Positions 8,102 to 16,473 of a stretch of DNA of 64,000 nt are shown piece by piece. Source of the stretch: Skermanella aerolata KACC 11604. Its GTDB lineage: Bacteria; Pseudomonadota; Alphaproteobacteria; Azospirillales; Azospirillaceae. The notes under the pieces were generated by a model. It saw nothing but the letters and a program-made list of their open reading frames with translations. It was not told where the DNA came from and searched no databases. Numbering within the stretch: position 1 is the first letter of the stretch; every line of letters starts with the position of its first letter. Where the stretch lies: positions 38,667 to 102,666 of the forward strand of contig NZ_AVFK01000030.1 of assembly GCF_000936425.1 (NCBI RefSeq), in the 5' to 3' direction. The position numbers were made by a program, and so were the translations under genes.

Positions 8102-9445
8102 ATGAGGCTTTGGATCAAGGACCCGCTGGCCATCCTCGCCGAGGGAGCCGAACGCGGGATCGTCGTCGAGGGCGGACAAATCGCCGAACTGGTTCCCGCC
8201 GGAGGTAAACCGGCGGCCCCTGTGGCGGAGGTCTTCGAAGCGGGCGGTCTTGCCGTCGTTCCCGGCCTGATCAACACCCATCATCATTTTTACCAGACGC
8301 TTACGCGTGCCCTTCCCGGAGCCTTGGACAAGGAGCTGTTTCCCTGGCTGAAGGCGCTGTATCCGGTATGGGCACGGCTCGACCGCCAAGCGCTTGAATC
8401 GGCCGTCACCGTCGCTATGGCGGAGCTGATGCTGTCGGGCTGCGCGACGACGACCGACCACCACTACGTCTTCCCCAAGGGGCTGGAAGACGCGATCGAC
8501 GTCGAGGTCGAGGTGGCGAAGCGGCTTGGCATGCGAGCCGTGCTGACGCGCGGGTCGATGAACCTGTCGGAACGCGACGGCGGTCTGCCGCCGGACAGCG
8601 TCGTCCAGGACGAGGACACTATCCTGGAGGACAGCGAGCGGCTGATCGGCAAGTATCACCAGTGCCACGACGGCGCGATGATCCAGATGGCGCTGGCCCC
8701 CTGCTCGCCCTTTTCCGTCACCCGCTCGCTGATGACCCGGACGGCGGAGCTGGCCGCCCGTCATGATGTCCGCCTGCATACCCATCTGGCTGAGACGGAG
8801 GACGAGAACGCCTTCTGCCTGGAGACGATGGGCTGCCGTCCGCTGGACTACCTGGAGGAATGCGGCTGGCTGAACGACCGCGTCTGGCTAGCCCACGGCG
8901 TCCACTTCAACGAGGCCGAGATCGGCAGGCTGGCCGCCGCCGGTGCGTCCGTGACCCATTGCGCGTGCAGCAACCAGGTGCTGGCTTCGGGCATGTGTCC
9001 GGTCCACGGGATGGAAAGCGCCGGGGTGAAGGTCGGGCTGGGCGTGGATGGTTCGGCCTCGGCCGACAGCAGCAACCTGATGCAGGAAGTGCGCGCCGCC
9101 TTCCTGCTGCAACGGCTCCAGTACGGGGTATCGGCGGTCAGCCATCGCGACGCGCTTCGCTGGGCCACCACTGGTTCGGCGGGGTGCATCGGGCGCTCGG
9201 CGGACCTGGGAGTGATCGCACCGGGATATCAGGCCGATCTGGCGCTGTTCAGCCTGGACGAGCTACGCTTCGCCGGGCACGGTGATCCCTTGGCGGCCCT
9301 GGTCCTGTGCGGCGCGCACAAGGCCGACTGGGTCATGATCGGCGGCCGATGGACCGTGGTCGACGGCGACATTCCCGGCCTGGATATCGCGGAGTTGAGC
9401 CGCAGCCATCAGGCGACGGCGCGCCGGATCGCCCGTCAGAACTGA
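8102..9445 (+). CDS. 8-oxoguanine deaminase-like amidohydrolase (COG0402)
   Basis: A 447-residue metal-dependent amidohydrolase. Metal-ligand motifs are visible in order: NTHHHFYQ (about residues 58-65), HTHLAET (about 224), HGVHF (about 261) and DGSASADSSNL (about 317). The NTHHHFYQTLTRA start and GMCPVHGMESAGVKVGLGVDGSAS segment fit the subgroup once labelled hydroxydechloroatrazine ethylaminohydrolase and later shown to contain 8-oxoguanine deaminase (8-oxoguanine to urate plus ammonia). That activity would feed the purine-breakdown genes at the left of the window. Guanine- or isoxanthopterin-deaminase activity cannot be excluded. Its 3' end overlaps the convergent dioxygenase gene by 10 bases. 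Confidence 0.85.
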   Translation: MRLWIKDPLAILAEGAERGIVVEGGQIAELVPAGGKPAAPVAEVFEAGGLAVVPGLINTHHHFYQTLTRALPGALDKELFPWLKALYPVWARLDRQALESAVTVAMAELMLSGCATTTDHHYVFPKGLEDAIDVEVEVAKRLGMRAVLTRGSMNLSERDGGLPPDSVVQDEDTILEDSERLIGKYHQCHDGAMIQMALAPCSPFSVTRSLMTRTAELAARHDVRLHTHLAETEDENAFCLETMGCRPLDYLEECGWLNDRVWLAHGVHFNEAEIGRLAAAGASVTHCACSNQVLASGMCPVHGMESAGVKVGLGVDGSASADSSNLMQEVRAAFLLQRLQYGVSAVSHRDALRWATTGSAGCIGRSADLGVIAPGYQADLALFSLDELRFAGHGDPLAALVLCGAHKADWVMIGGRWTVVDGDIPGLDIAELSRSHQATARRIARQN

Positions 9446-10332
9446 AAGGCGGGGATCGGCGCCGGAAGTTCTTCGATCGTCTTGAGCTTGAGGTCGAAGC
9501 CGCGCAGCGGCATAGCCGGGGACCGTTGAAGCCAGTTATCTTCCGGATACCGGCAGGCGCCGTCGATCACGTGCAGGCTGTAGGAACCGCGCGCGTGACG
9601 GGACCTGTTGGGGCCGCTGCGGTGCGGGCAGAAGCCATGAAGAACAATCAGGGTGCCGGCCGATGCTTCCAACGGGACGAAATGTTCTTCTCGTACCTGG
9701 CATCCATCGGCATCGGACCAATCCATGCCGGCACTGCCGTCCGGCCGGCGGCGGAAACGTGACCGAAGACCCGTGCGGTGGCCTCCGGGCTGTGCCCACA
9801 TGCAGTTGTTCTCGATCGTTGCGTCTTCCAGCGCGAACCAGAAACCGAGGACGCTGCCGGGTTCGGTATAGAGCCAAGCCGCGTCCTGATGGATATCGAT
9901 TTCTCCGCCCCGATGGGCCTGTTTGAAGATCACCATCGATTGAAGCAGCAGGGGGTCGACCATCCCAGTCTGCCGGCAGATCGCATCGAGCCTGGAATCG
10001 CGGGAAAACTCGTCGAACATGGGATCGAGGTCATGCAGCGCATGGCCGATCTTATCGACGCCCTGCCATCCCGGCTCCGCCGGCCCCATCGCCGCGATGC
10101 CCGCCTTTTCGAAGAACACCCGGATCTTATCGCCCGATGTCAGGAAGTAGTCCTCGTGCTTCGGAGAATCGAGGGTAGGCAGGAAGTCCATGCGCTGAAC
10201 CTCCCACGAGAGCTGAGCTGCCAATCCTCTTGAATAGTTCAGGAGCGCCGCACATTCCGCCCGTGGCACGAAGTCAGGAAGCACCAAAAACCCATCGGAT
10301 TCGAATGCATCGACCTGCTCTTTGTTCAACAC
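9436..10332 (-). CDS. Phytanoyl-CoA dioxygenase (PhyH) family Fe(II)/2-oxoglutarate oxygenase
   Basis: A 298-residue protein with the PhyH fold. It has an N-terminal MLNKEQVDAFESDGFLVLPDF segment, the iron-binding HxD in the IHQDAAWLY segment (about residues 142-150), NNCMWAQPGGHR, and a distal His/Arg region in FCPHRSGPNRSRHARG with the SYSLHVIDG strand. Members hydroxylate varied substrates, from acyl-CoAs to small metabolites, so the substrate is not assignable. The start is GTG at 10332, preceded by an AGAGG ribosome site. It converges with the deaminase gene. A possible link to purine or nucleobase oxidation is only suggested by proximity. Confidence 0.85.
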   Translation of the reverse strand: MLNKEQVDAFESDGFLVLPDFVPRAECAALLNYSRGLAAQLSWEVQRMDFLPTLDSPKHEDYFLTSGDKIRVFFEKAGIAAMGPAEPGWQGVDKIGHALHDLDPMFDEFSRDSRLDAICRQTGMVDPLLLQSMVIFKQAHRGGEIDIHQDAAWLYTEPGSVLGFWFALEDATIENNCMWAQPGGHRTGLRSRFRRRPDGSAGMDWSDADGCQVREEHFVPLEASAGTLIVLHGFCPHRSGPNRSRHARGSYSLHVIDGACRYPEDNWLQRSPAMPLRGFDLKLKTIEELPAPIPAFQF

Positions 10333-10859
10333 GGTTATACCTCTGCGGGTTCGCTTCCAGACTTCCGGATCAAATGAATGTCTTTGCCGGCCTCGAATGA
10401 AAATAGCTGAAATTGGATGGTTCTTTAGACCACGACAGCTAATATGGCGGTTTCGAATGCGACTGTCATGAGCTTACATGGCAATCATGCTTATGGTTCA
10501 CGATAAAACGTACGTCATATCTCGTCCACCCTTCGGTCCCTATGCCGTTGGTGCAGAAGAGCAAAGAGTATGACGATTCATTTATTGTCTGTGGAATGAA
10601 AGATGAAATTAAATTTCGGTAATATACCATCGCTGATTGGCATATTCTTACATCGGCAATACAGTTTTTGAAGATGCATAGTCTGTACTTGTTTGAATGC
10701 CGACGGCGGGCGGGCGGCCGTCCGAAGGCACGCTGACAGCATCGTTCATCGCCGCTTCGAACAAGAATGGGGTGGATTACGCCGGTACGAGCGACGATAA
10801 ACAACGGCATGGGATCCACCTGAGAAGCGCCTGCGGGCAACACGAACAGGGACTTGATA
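10333..10859. other. 527-bp intergenic region, with A+T-rich stretch 10570-10690
   Basis: No convincing gene on either strand; the longest minus-strand frame here has no family resemblance and extends into the next gene. The middle part is much richer in A and T than the surrounding DNA and contains AAATTAAATTTC-type runs. It lies between two genes that both read away from it, so promoters for the PhyH gene (minus) and the ABC transporter operon (plus) must be here. I find no repeat shared with the rest of the window. Confidence 0.6.
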
Positions 10860-12068
10860 ATGCAGGGTTTGAAACGCACCTTCCGCGCCGCCGTCGCCTC
10901 GGCGGCACTGTCCCTGACCGCCCTGTCCGCGGGTGCCGCCGAACCGGTCCGGATCGGCGAGATCAACAGCTATACCGGCCTGCCCGCCTTCACAATCCCC
11001 TATCGTCAGGGGTGGGAACTGGCGGTCGAGGAAATCAACGACAAGGGCGGCGTGCTGGGCGGGCGAATGCTCGAGGTGATCTCGCGCGACGACGCCGGCA
11101 AACCGGACGATGCCGTCCGCGTCGCCAACGAACTGGTGTCGAACGAGAAGGTCGATATCCTGGCCGGGACTTATTTCAGCCATATCGGGCTCGCGGTCAG
11201 CGACTATGCGCTGCGCAGCAAGAAGGTTTTCGTCGCGGCCGAACCGCTGACCGACGCCATCACCTGGGACAAGGGCAACCGTTACACCTTCCGCCTGCGC
11301 CCCTCGACCTATATGCAGGCCGCCATGCTGGTGGACCGGGCGGCGGCCCTGCCCGCCAAGCGCTGGGCTACGGTGGCGCCGAACTACGAATACGGCCAGT
11401 CGGCGGTCGCGGTGTTCAAGCAGTTGCTGAAGGCGAAGCGGCCCGATGTCGAGTTCGTCGGCGAGCAGTGGCCCGCCCAGGGCAAGATCGACGCCGGATC
11501 GACCGTCCAGGCGCTGGCGGCATCCCAGCCGGAAGCCATCTTCAACGTGACCTTCGGCCCCGATCTCGCCAAGTTCGTCCGCGAGGGCACGACGCGCGGG
11601 GTCTTCGACGGCGTGTCGGTCGTCAGCCTGCTGACGGGCGAGCCGGAATACTTGGACCCGCTCAAGGGCGAGGCGCCGGACGGCTGGATCGTGACGGGCT
11701 ATCCGTGGGACCAGATCGACACCCCCGCGCACAAGGCTTTCCTGGATGCCTATCAGGCGCGTTTCAAAGACTATCCCCGGCTGGGTTCCATCGTCGGCTA
11801 TACCACCTTCAAGGCCATCGCCGCCGCCGTGGACAAGGCCGGTTCGACAGACTCCGAGAAGGTCGCCGATGCGTTCAAGGGGCTGAAGGTCGAGAGCCCG
11901 TTCGGCGGGATCGAGTTCCGCGCCATCGACCATCAGGCGACGATGGGCGCCTATGTCGGCAGCATCGCGGTGAAGGACGGCAAGGGCGCCATGACCGACT
12001 GGGCCTATTCCGACGGCGCCGACTACCTGCCGTCCGACGAAGTCGTCCTGAAGCGCCGTCCGCAGTGA
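10860..12068 (+). CDS. HAAT-family ABC transporter substrate-binding protein
   Basis: A 402-residue periplasmic binding protein of the Leu/Ile/Val-binding (Peripla_BP_6) type. A Sec signal peptide covers residues 1-24 and ends ASAGAAEP-like. The mature protein opens with VRIGEINSYTGLPAFTIPYRQGWELAVEEINDKGG. I start at the ATG at 10860; an in-frame TTG six bases earlier is unlikely. It is followed by fused permeases and two ATPases in the same direction. The cargo cannot be told from sequence; the family handles branched-chain amino acids, urea, amides and other small polar molecules. Proximity to purine-breakdown genes makes a nitrogenous cargo conceivable, but this is only inference. Confidence 0.92.
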   Translation: MQGLKRTFRAAVASAALSLTALSAGAAEPVRIGEINSYTGLPAFTIPYRQGWELAVEEINDKGGVLGGRMLEVISRDDAGKPDDAVRVANELVSNEKVDILAGTYFSHIGLAVSDYALRSKKVFVAAEPLTDAITWDKGNRYTFRLRPSTYMQAAMLVDRAAALPAKRWATVAPNYEYGQSAVAVFKQLLKAKRPDVEFVGEQWPAQGKIDAGSTVQALAASQPEAIFNVTFGPDLAKFVREGTTRGVFDGVSVVSLLTGEPEYLDPLKGEAPDGWIVTGYPWDQIDTPAHKAFLDAYQARFKDYPRLGSIVGYTTFKAIAAAVDKAGSTDSEKVADAFKGLKVESPFGGIEFRAIDHQATMGAYVGSIAVKDGKGAMTDWAYSDGADYLPSDEVVLKRRPQ

Positions 12069-12108
12069 CCATTTCCGTGCGGCGGCTTTCCAGCGGGTCA
12101 TCTGGCTG

Positions 12109-13941
12109 ATGGGCTTCTATGTCGTGCAGTGCCTGAGCGGTCTGGCCCAGGCATCTTCCCTGTTCCTGGTCGCCGCCGGCCTGTCGATCATCTTCGGCGT
12201 CACCCGTATCGTCAACTTCGCCCATGGCTCGTTCTACATGGTCGGGGCCTATATCGCGGTGACGCTGGCAGAGCGCTGGGCCGGAGGTTTCGGCTTCTGG
12301 GGAGCCGTCGCGATCGCCGCCTTCGGGACAGGGTTGCTCGGCGTTGTTTTGGAAATGCTGGTGCTGCGCCGGCTGTACCGAAGCCCGGAGTTGTTCCAGT
12401 TGCTCGCCACCTTCGGCGTCGTGCTGATCGTGCAGGACGCGGCGCTTGCGATCTGGGGACCGGAAGACCTGCTAGGACCACGGGCGCCCGGCCTTGAAGG
12501 CGTCGTCCGCATCCTGGGACGTCCCTTTCCCAAATACGAACTGCTGCTGATAGCGCTTGGGCCGCTGGTGCTCGGACTGCTCTGGCTGCTGTTCAACCGG
12601 ACTCGCTGGGGGACGCTGGTGCGGGCCGCGACGCAGGACAGGGAGATGACGGCCGCCCTGGGCATCAACCAGACCTGGCTGTTCACCTCGGTCCTGTTCC
12701 TGGGCTCCCTGCTGGCGGGGCTGGGCGGCGCCTTGCAGATCCCGCGCGAGGCGGTCAACCTGCACATGGACATCAACATCGTCGTGGAGGCCTTCGTCGT
12801 CGTCGTGGTTGGCGGCATGGGCAGCGTCGGTGGCGCGTTCCTGGCGGCGGTGCTGATCGGGCAGCTTCAGGCCTTCGGCATCCTGATCTTCCCGCAGATC
12901 ACGCTGGTGATCGTGTTCCTGTTCATGGCCGTGGTCCTGGTGGTACGGCCCCATGGGCTGCTGGGCCGCCCGCAGGCGCTGGCGCGCGCGGCGGGGAACC
13001 AGCAAGAGCCGCTGCTGAGGCCGGCCACTCCGGCGGGACGGCTGGTCGGTGCGGCCCTGCTGGCGGTCCTGGCGCTGCTTCCCGCATTGGCCGGCGACTA
13101 TGCGCTGACGGTCCTGACCGAAATCCTGATCCTGACGCTGTTCGCCGCCAGCCTTCATTTCATCATGGGTCCTGGCGGCATGATCTCGTTCGGCCATGCC
13201 GCGTATTTCGGGCTGGGAGCCTATGGCGCGGGGCTGCTGGTGAAGCACTTCGCGGCCGGCATGCTGCCGGGGCTTGTGGCGGCGCCGCTGCTGGCCGCCG
13301 GCGGCGCATTGCTGTTCGGCTGGTTCTGCGTGCGCCTGTCCGGCGTCTACCTTGCCATGCTGACGCTGGCCTTCGCGCAGATTACCTGGTCGGTGGCGTT
13401 CCAGTGGCAGGCCGTGACGGGGGGCGACAACGGTATTCTGGGCGTCTGGCCCGACGGCTGGGCATCGCCCCGCTGGGTCTTCTACTACCTGACGCTTGCC
13501 TGCTGCGCCGGCGGCGTCCTGATGCTCCGCCGGATCATCTTTTCACCGTTCGGCTACGCGCTGCGGGCGGGGCGGGACTCGCCCTTGCGGGCCGATGCGG
13601 TGGGCATCGACGTCCGCCGAATCCAGTGGCTCGCCTTCACCCTGGCGGGGACCTTCGCGGGGCTGGGCGGCGGGCTCTACGCCTATGCCAAGGGCAGCGT
13701 GTTCCCCAACCTGATGGCGATACCGCGCTCGGTCGATGCGCTGGTGATGGTGCTGCTGGGAGGTGTGCAGACCTTGACCGGGCCGGTCGTGGGCGCTGCT
13801 GTTTTCCACACGCTCAACACCGAAATGGTCCGGCATACGGAGTACTGGAGACTGCTGCTCGGCGTCTCGATCATCGTGCTGGTCCTGGTATTCCCGATGG
13901 GCATCGCCGGGGCTTTCCGGCGGCGGGAGCGCGCCGCATGA
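12109..13941 (+). CDS. Fused HAAT ABC permease (LivH-LivM in one polypeptide)
   Basis: A 610-residue protein joining both inner-membrane permeases of a branched-chain-type transporter. Residues 1 to about 290 are LivH-like (GLSIIFGVTRIVNFAHGSFYMVGAY; GGMGSVGGAFLAAVLIG). From about 320 onward it is LivM-like (LHFIMGPGGMISFGHAAYFGLGAYGAG; MVLLGGVQTLTGPVVGA). The two are normally separate proteins of about 300 and 330 residues. Each half keeps its EAA-type cytoplasmic loop. The linker around residues 285-315 is polar (ARAAGNQQEPLLRPATPAG), as expected for a cytoplasmic joint. The stop overlaps the ATG of the next ATPase gene. Similar fusions exist in other proteobacteria. Confidence 0.93.
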   Translation: MGFYVVQCLSGLAQASSLFLVAAGLSIIFGVTRIVNFAHGSFYMVGAYIAVTLAERWAGGFGFWGAVAIAAFGTGLLGVVLEMLVLRRLYRSPELFQLLATFGVVLIVQDAALAIWGPEDLLGPRAPGLEGVVRILGRPFPKYELLLIALGPLVLGLLWLLFNRTRWGTLVRAATQDREMTAALGINQTWLFTSVLFLGSLLAGLGGALQIPREAVNLHMDINIVVEAFVVVVVGGMGSVGGAFLAAVLIGQLQAFGILIFPQITLVIVFLFMAVVLVVRPHGLLGRPQALARAAGNQQEPLLRPATPAGRLVGAALLAVLALLPALAGDYALTVLTEILILTLFAASLHFIMGPGGMISFGHAAYFGLGAYGAGLLVKHFAAGMLPGLVAAPLLAAGGALLFGWFCVRLSGVYLAMLTLAFAQITWSVAFQWQAVTGGDNGILGVWPDGWASPRWVFYYLTLACCAGGVLMLRRIIFSPFGYALRAGRDSPLRADAVGIDVRRIQWLAFTLAGTFAGLGGGLYAYAKGSVFPNLMAIPRSVDALVMVLLGGVQTLTGPVVGAAVFHTLNTEMVRHTEYWRLLLGVSIIVLVLVFPMGIAGAFRRRERAA

Positions 13942-14711
13942 CCGTGCTCGAGGTGAAGGGCCTGACGAAGGCCTTCGGCGGCGTCCACGCCGTCAACGGC
14001 GTCAGCTTCTCGGTCGCGGCGGGTGAGTTGCTGGCGCTGGTCGGCCCGAACGGCGCCGGCAAGACCACCTGCTTCAACATGCTGAACGGCCAGATCCCGC
14101 CCGATGCGGGAGACATCACTTTGAACGGGGCCAGCCTGCGCGGGAAATCGCCGCGCCATGTCTGGCGCCTTGGCGTCGGGCGGACCTTCCAGATCACGGC
14201 GACCTTCGGCTCGATGACGGTGCTGGAGAACATCCAGACCGTGCTGCTGTCGCATCACCGCCGGCTGTTCGATTTCTGGGGACGGGCGGCGCGGCGGCAT
14301 ATCGCCGAGGGCATGGCGCTGCTGGAACGCGTCGGCATGGCGTCCCAGGCCGACCGGCCCTGCGCCGTGCTGGCTTACGGCGACTTGAAGCGGGTCGAAC
14401 TGGCGATGGCGCTGGCGAGCGATCCGCGCCTGCTGCTGATGGACGAACCGACCGCCGGGATGGCGCCGCGCGAACGGATCGAGCTGATGGCCCTGACGGC
14501 GGAACTGGTGCGGGAAAAGAACATCGCCGTCCTGTTCACCGAGCACGACATGGATGTCGTCTTCGCCCATGCGGACCGGATCATCGTGCTAAACCGGGGT
14601 GAGCTGATCGCATCCGGCACGCCCGCCGAGGTACGCGCGGACGCCCAAGTCCAGGAGGTCTATCTGGGCAGCGGCGCCATGTTCGGACACGGACCGGAAG
14701 GGTCACCCTGA
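13938..14711 (+). CDS. HAAT ABC transporter ATPase, LivG type
   Basis: A 257-residue ATPase. Walker A is GPNGAGKTT (about residues 36-44). The family-specific VGRTFQITATFGSMTVLENI segment follows, then a signature region LAYGDLKRVELAMALA and Walker B LLLMDEPTAGM, with the switch His in FTEHDMDVVF. The signature reads YGDLKR rather than LSGGQ, which is normal for LivG. The ATG overlaps the permease stop (ATGA), and its own stop overlaps the next ATPase start. It pairs with the following LivF-type protein to power the fused permease. Confidence 0.95.
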   Translation: MTVLEVKGLTKAFGGVHAVNGVSFSVAAGELLALVGPNGAGKTTCFNMLNGQIPPDAGDITLNGASLRGKSPRHVWRLGVGRTFQITATFGSMTVLENIQTVLLSHHRRLFDFWGRAARRHIAEGMALLERVGMASQADRPCAVLAYGDLKRVELAMALASDPRLLLMDEPTAGMAPRERIELMALTAELVREKNIAVLFTEHDMDVVFAHADRIIVLNRGELIASGTPAEVRADAQVQEVYLGSGAMFGHGPEGSP

Positions 14712-15424
14712 TGAGCGACGTCATCCTCAGCGTCGAGGCGTTGAACAGCTTCTACGGTCGGGCTCACATCCTGTTCGACGTCACGCTAGAGGCGCGGCGC
14801 GGCGAGGTGGTGGCCCTGCTGGGCCGCAACGGCGCCGGCAAATCGACTACAATGCGGTCGATCATGGGGCTGATCGCGAACCGGAGCGGGAGTGTCCGCT
14901 TCGCGGGCCATGACATCTCGCGCAGGCAGCCGCACGAGATCGCCCGCCTGGGCCTCGGCTACGTCCCGGAGGACAGGAGGATCTTCACCGACCTGACCGT
15001 CATGGAGAACCTGGAGGTCGGCCGCCAGCCTGCACGGACCGGAGCGCCGCATTGGACGCCAGAGCGGCTGTTCACGCTGTTCCCCAACCTGGGCGACATG
15101 CGGGACCGCCCGGGTGGCCGGATGAGCGGCGGCGAGCAGCAGATGCTGACGATCGCCCGAACCCTGATGGGCAATCCTTCGGCGATCCTGCTGGACGAAC
15201 CTTCGGAAGGTCTGGCCCCCCGGATCACCGAGATGATGGCCCATGCCATCGTCGGCCTGAAGGCCGAGGGCCAGACAGTGGTGCTGTCGGAACAGAACCT
15301 GCACTTCGCGGCGCTGGTAAGCGACCGGGCCTATGTCATCGAGAAGGGCCGCATCCGCTACGAGGGTGCGATGGCGGCCCTTCGGGAGGACGAGGAAATC
15401 CGCAGCGCCTATCTCAGCCTGTGA
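14711..15424 (+). CDS. HAAT ABC transporter ATPase, LivF type
   Basis: A 237-residue ATPase with Walker A GRNGAGKSTT (about residues 37-46), the LivF segment LGYVPEDRRIFTDLTVMENLEVG, signature MSGGEQQMLTIARTL and Walker B ILLDEPSEGLAP. The start codon shares a base with the stop of the LivG-type gene. It is the last gene of the four-gene transporter operon, and a REP-like palindrome follows 40 bases downstream. Confidence 0.95.
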   Translation: MSDVILSVEALNSFYGRAHILFDVTLEARRGEVVALLGRNGAGKSTTMRSIMGLIANRSGSVRFAGHDISRRQPHEIARLGLGYVPEDRRIFTDLTVMENLEVGRQPARTGAPHWTPERLFTLFPNLGDMRDRPGGRMSGGEQQMLTIARTLMGNPSAILLDEPSEGLAPRITEMMAHAIVGLKAEGQTVVLSEQNLHFAALVSDRAYVIEKGRIRYEGAMAALREDEEIRSAYLSL

Positions 15425-15434
15425 TTCCGAGGGC

Positions 15435-15562
15435 TGAAGACATTGACCTGTGCGGACGGTTTTTGTTGGGCCACGGCCCAACCTACAAACTCCTGCTTCG
15501 TAGGTTGGGCCGTGGCCCAACACTGCCGGAGCGCCGGTCAAATTCTTCGGCTCCTGGTATGA
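15435..15562. repeat. Composite REP-like repeat, copy 2 (family A)
   Basis: Two perfect 22-nt arms at 15465-15486 and 15500-15521 are identical in sequence to the arms of the copy at 7921-7977, with a different 13-nt loop. Similarity continues on both sides: GGGCTGAAGA upstream (15440-15449) and GGTCAAATTCTTCGGCTCC with CTGGTATGA downstream. The element therefore spans about 125 bp and not only the hairpin. Located just after the LivF-type gene, where the hairpin may protect or end the operon transcript. Confidence 0.85.
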
Positions 15563-15588
15563 TATAGGATCTGGAAAGTTCCGCCATG

Positions 15589-15637
15589 TCAGGAGCGTTA
15601 GTGTCGGACCTCTTCAGCCCGACATTAACGCTCCTGA
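15589..15637. repeat. Long inverted repeat with family B core
   Basis: A 20-nt arm at 15589-15608 and its near-complement at 15618-15637 match at 18 of 20 positions, flanking a 9-nt loop. The centre (GTCGG..CCTCTTCAGCCCGAC) is the family B core, read on the minus strand. The outer arm TCAGGAGCGTTA extends the stem beyond what other copies have. It lies between convergent genes and could act as a bidirectional transcription stop, although no T-run is seen. Confidence 0.7.
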
Positions 15638-15685
15638 CCGGCCAATACTAAATTCGACTGGTATGATCGTCGAAATCCAAACAAC

Positions 15686-15895
15686 TCAATCGTCGCTGTT
15701 ATAGGTGGTCACTGCGATCTCGACCATTTTCCGGAGCACCTGATCGATATCGACGTCGGAACTGGCTTCGTCCACGAGCATCTCCTCGAGGTATGTCCGC
15801 AAGGTGAACTGGTCCATTTCACCGATCTCGTGCTTAGTGCCAAGTTGCATGTCGCCAAGCGCCTTGGCCGCTCGAATGAGCCGTATTTCCTGCAT
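15686..15895 (-). CDS. Small hypothetical protein (69 aa)
   Basis: A short acidic, helical reading frame beginning MQEIRLIRAAKALGDMQ and ending MVEIAVTTYNSDD, with no family that I recognise. The ATG at 15895 is preceded by an AGGAACAGGAA purine tract, which favours this start over the longer frame extending to 16345. That longer frame runs antisense across another likely gene. No signal peptide, membrane segment or metal-binding motif. It diverges from the plus-strand hypothetical gene at 16023. Confidence 0.45.
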   Translation of the reverse strand: MQEIRLIRAAKALGDMQLGTKHEIGEMDQFTLRTYLEEMLVDEASSDVDIDQVLRKMVEIAVTTYNSDD

Positions 15896-16022
15896 TTCCT
15901 GTTCCTGAACTCGTTGTGATCCAATAACGTTCAGGAGGGGGATATGTCGCAGTGAACCCGTATACTGCGGGCGATTGCCGCAGGCGACTAAAGCGGGAAT
16001 GTCAGAACCAGGAAGGTGAGGG

Positions 16023-16370
16023 ATGTTTCTTTCGACCGTAGGCGGTCGATATTGGGTCGAGTTGATCGACCAGCCGACCGCGGATTGGGAAAGCTTCCGC
16101 ATGGACCACGCCGTGTCCAAGTACTTTGCCAAGCACATCACCGACCGGCGGTCGGTGCCGAAAGGGGACTTTGCCGAAGCTCGCTTCTTCTCGCTCAGGG
16201 ACCGGAATGCCGAGCCGGTATCCACCGCCATGACCCAGCCCAGACGGATCGACATCGGTGTCGCGCGCGGCAACCGTTCGCCGTTTCCCGAGTTCACCGA
16301 GGACTTCGAGATCCTGGCCCGGCACCTGAAGGTTTCGTTCAACACCCGCTGCTATCCGTACGGACGCTGA
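16023..16370 (+). CDS. Hypothetical protein (115 aa)
   Basis: A small protein of mixed composition, starting MFLSTVGGRYWVELIDQPTADW and ending FNTRCYPYGR. A strong purine-rich ribosome site (GGAAGGTGAGGG) sits immediately before the ATG, which is the main support. No recognisable domain, signal peptide or membrane segment. The next gene on the same strand begins about 100 bases later with its own GAGGAG site. A 6-bp hairpin (GCCGGT-TCGAT-ACCGGC, 16381-16397) lies in between. Function unknown. Confidence 0.5.
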   Translation: MFLSTVGGRYWVELIDQPTADWESFRMDHAVSKYFAKHITDRRSVPKGDFAEARFFSLRDRNAEPVSTAMTQPRRIDIGVARGNRSPFPEFTEDFEILARHLKVSFNTRCYPYGR

Positions 16371-16473
16371 TCCGAAAAGCGCCGGTTCGATACCGGCATG
16401 CCTCTTGCTCCCCTGCGGGGATCGTCCCGAATCCTGGCTCGATCGAGCCGGATCCCTACCCAGAGGAGCAATC

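Noticed and set aside
10466..10966. 166-codon minus-strand frame in the A+T-rich gap
   Set aside because: No ribosome site or family match, and it overlaps the signal-peptide coding part of the ABC binding protein.
14375..14420. LivG-type ATPase signature lacking LSGGQ as a sign of inactivity
   Set aside because: YGDLKR-type signatures are normal for LivG proteins; other motifs are intact.
15686..16345. 219-codon minus-strand frame
   Set aside because: Only its last 69 codons, starting at an ATG with a ribosome site, look protein-like; the rest is antisense to the likely gene at 16023.
16381..16397. tRNA T-arm-like hairpin (GCCGGT-TCGAT-ACCGGC)
   Set aside because: No matching acceptor, D- or anticodon arms around it; the 7 bases after it do not pair with any sequence about 60 bases upstream.
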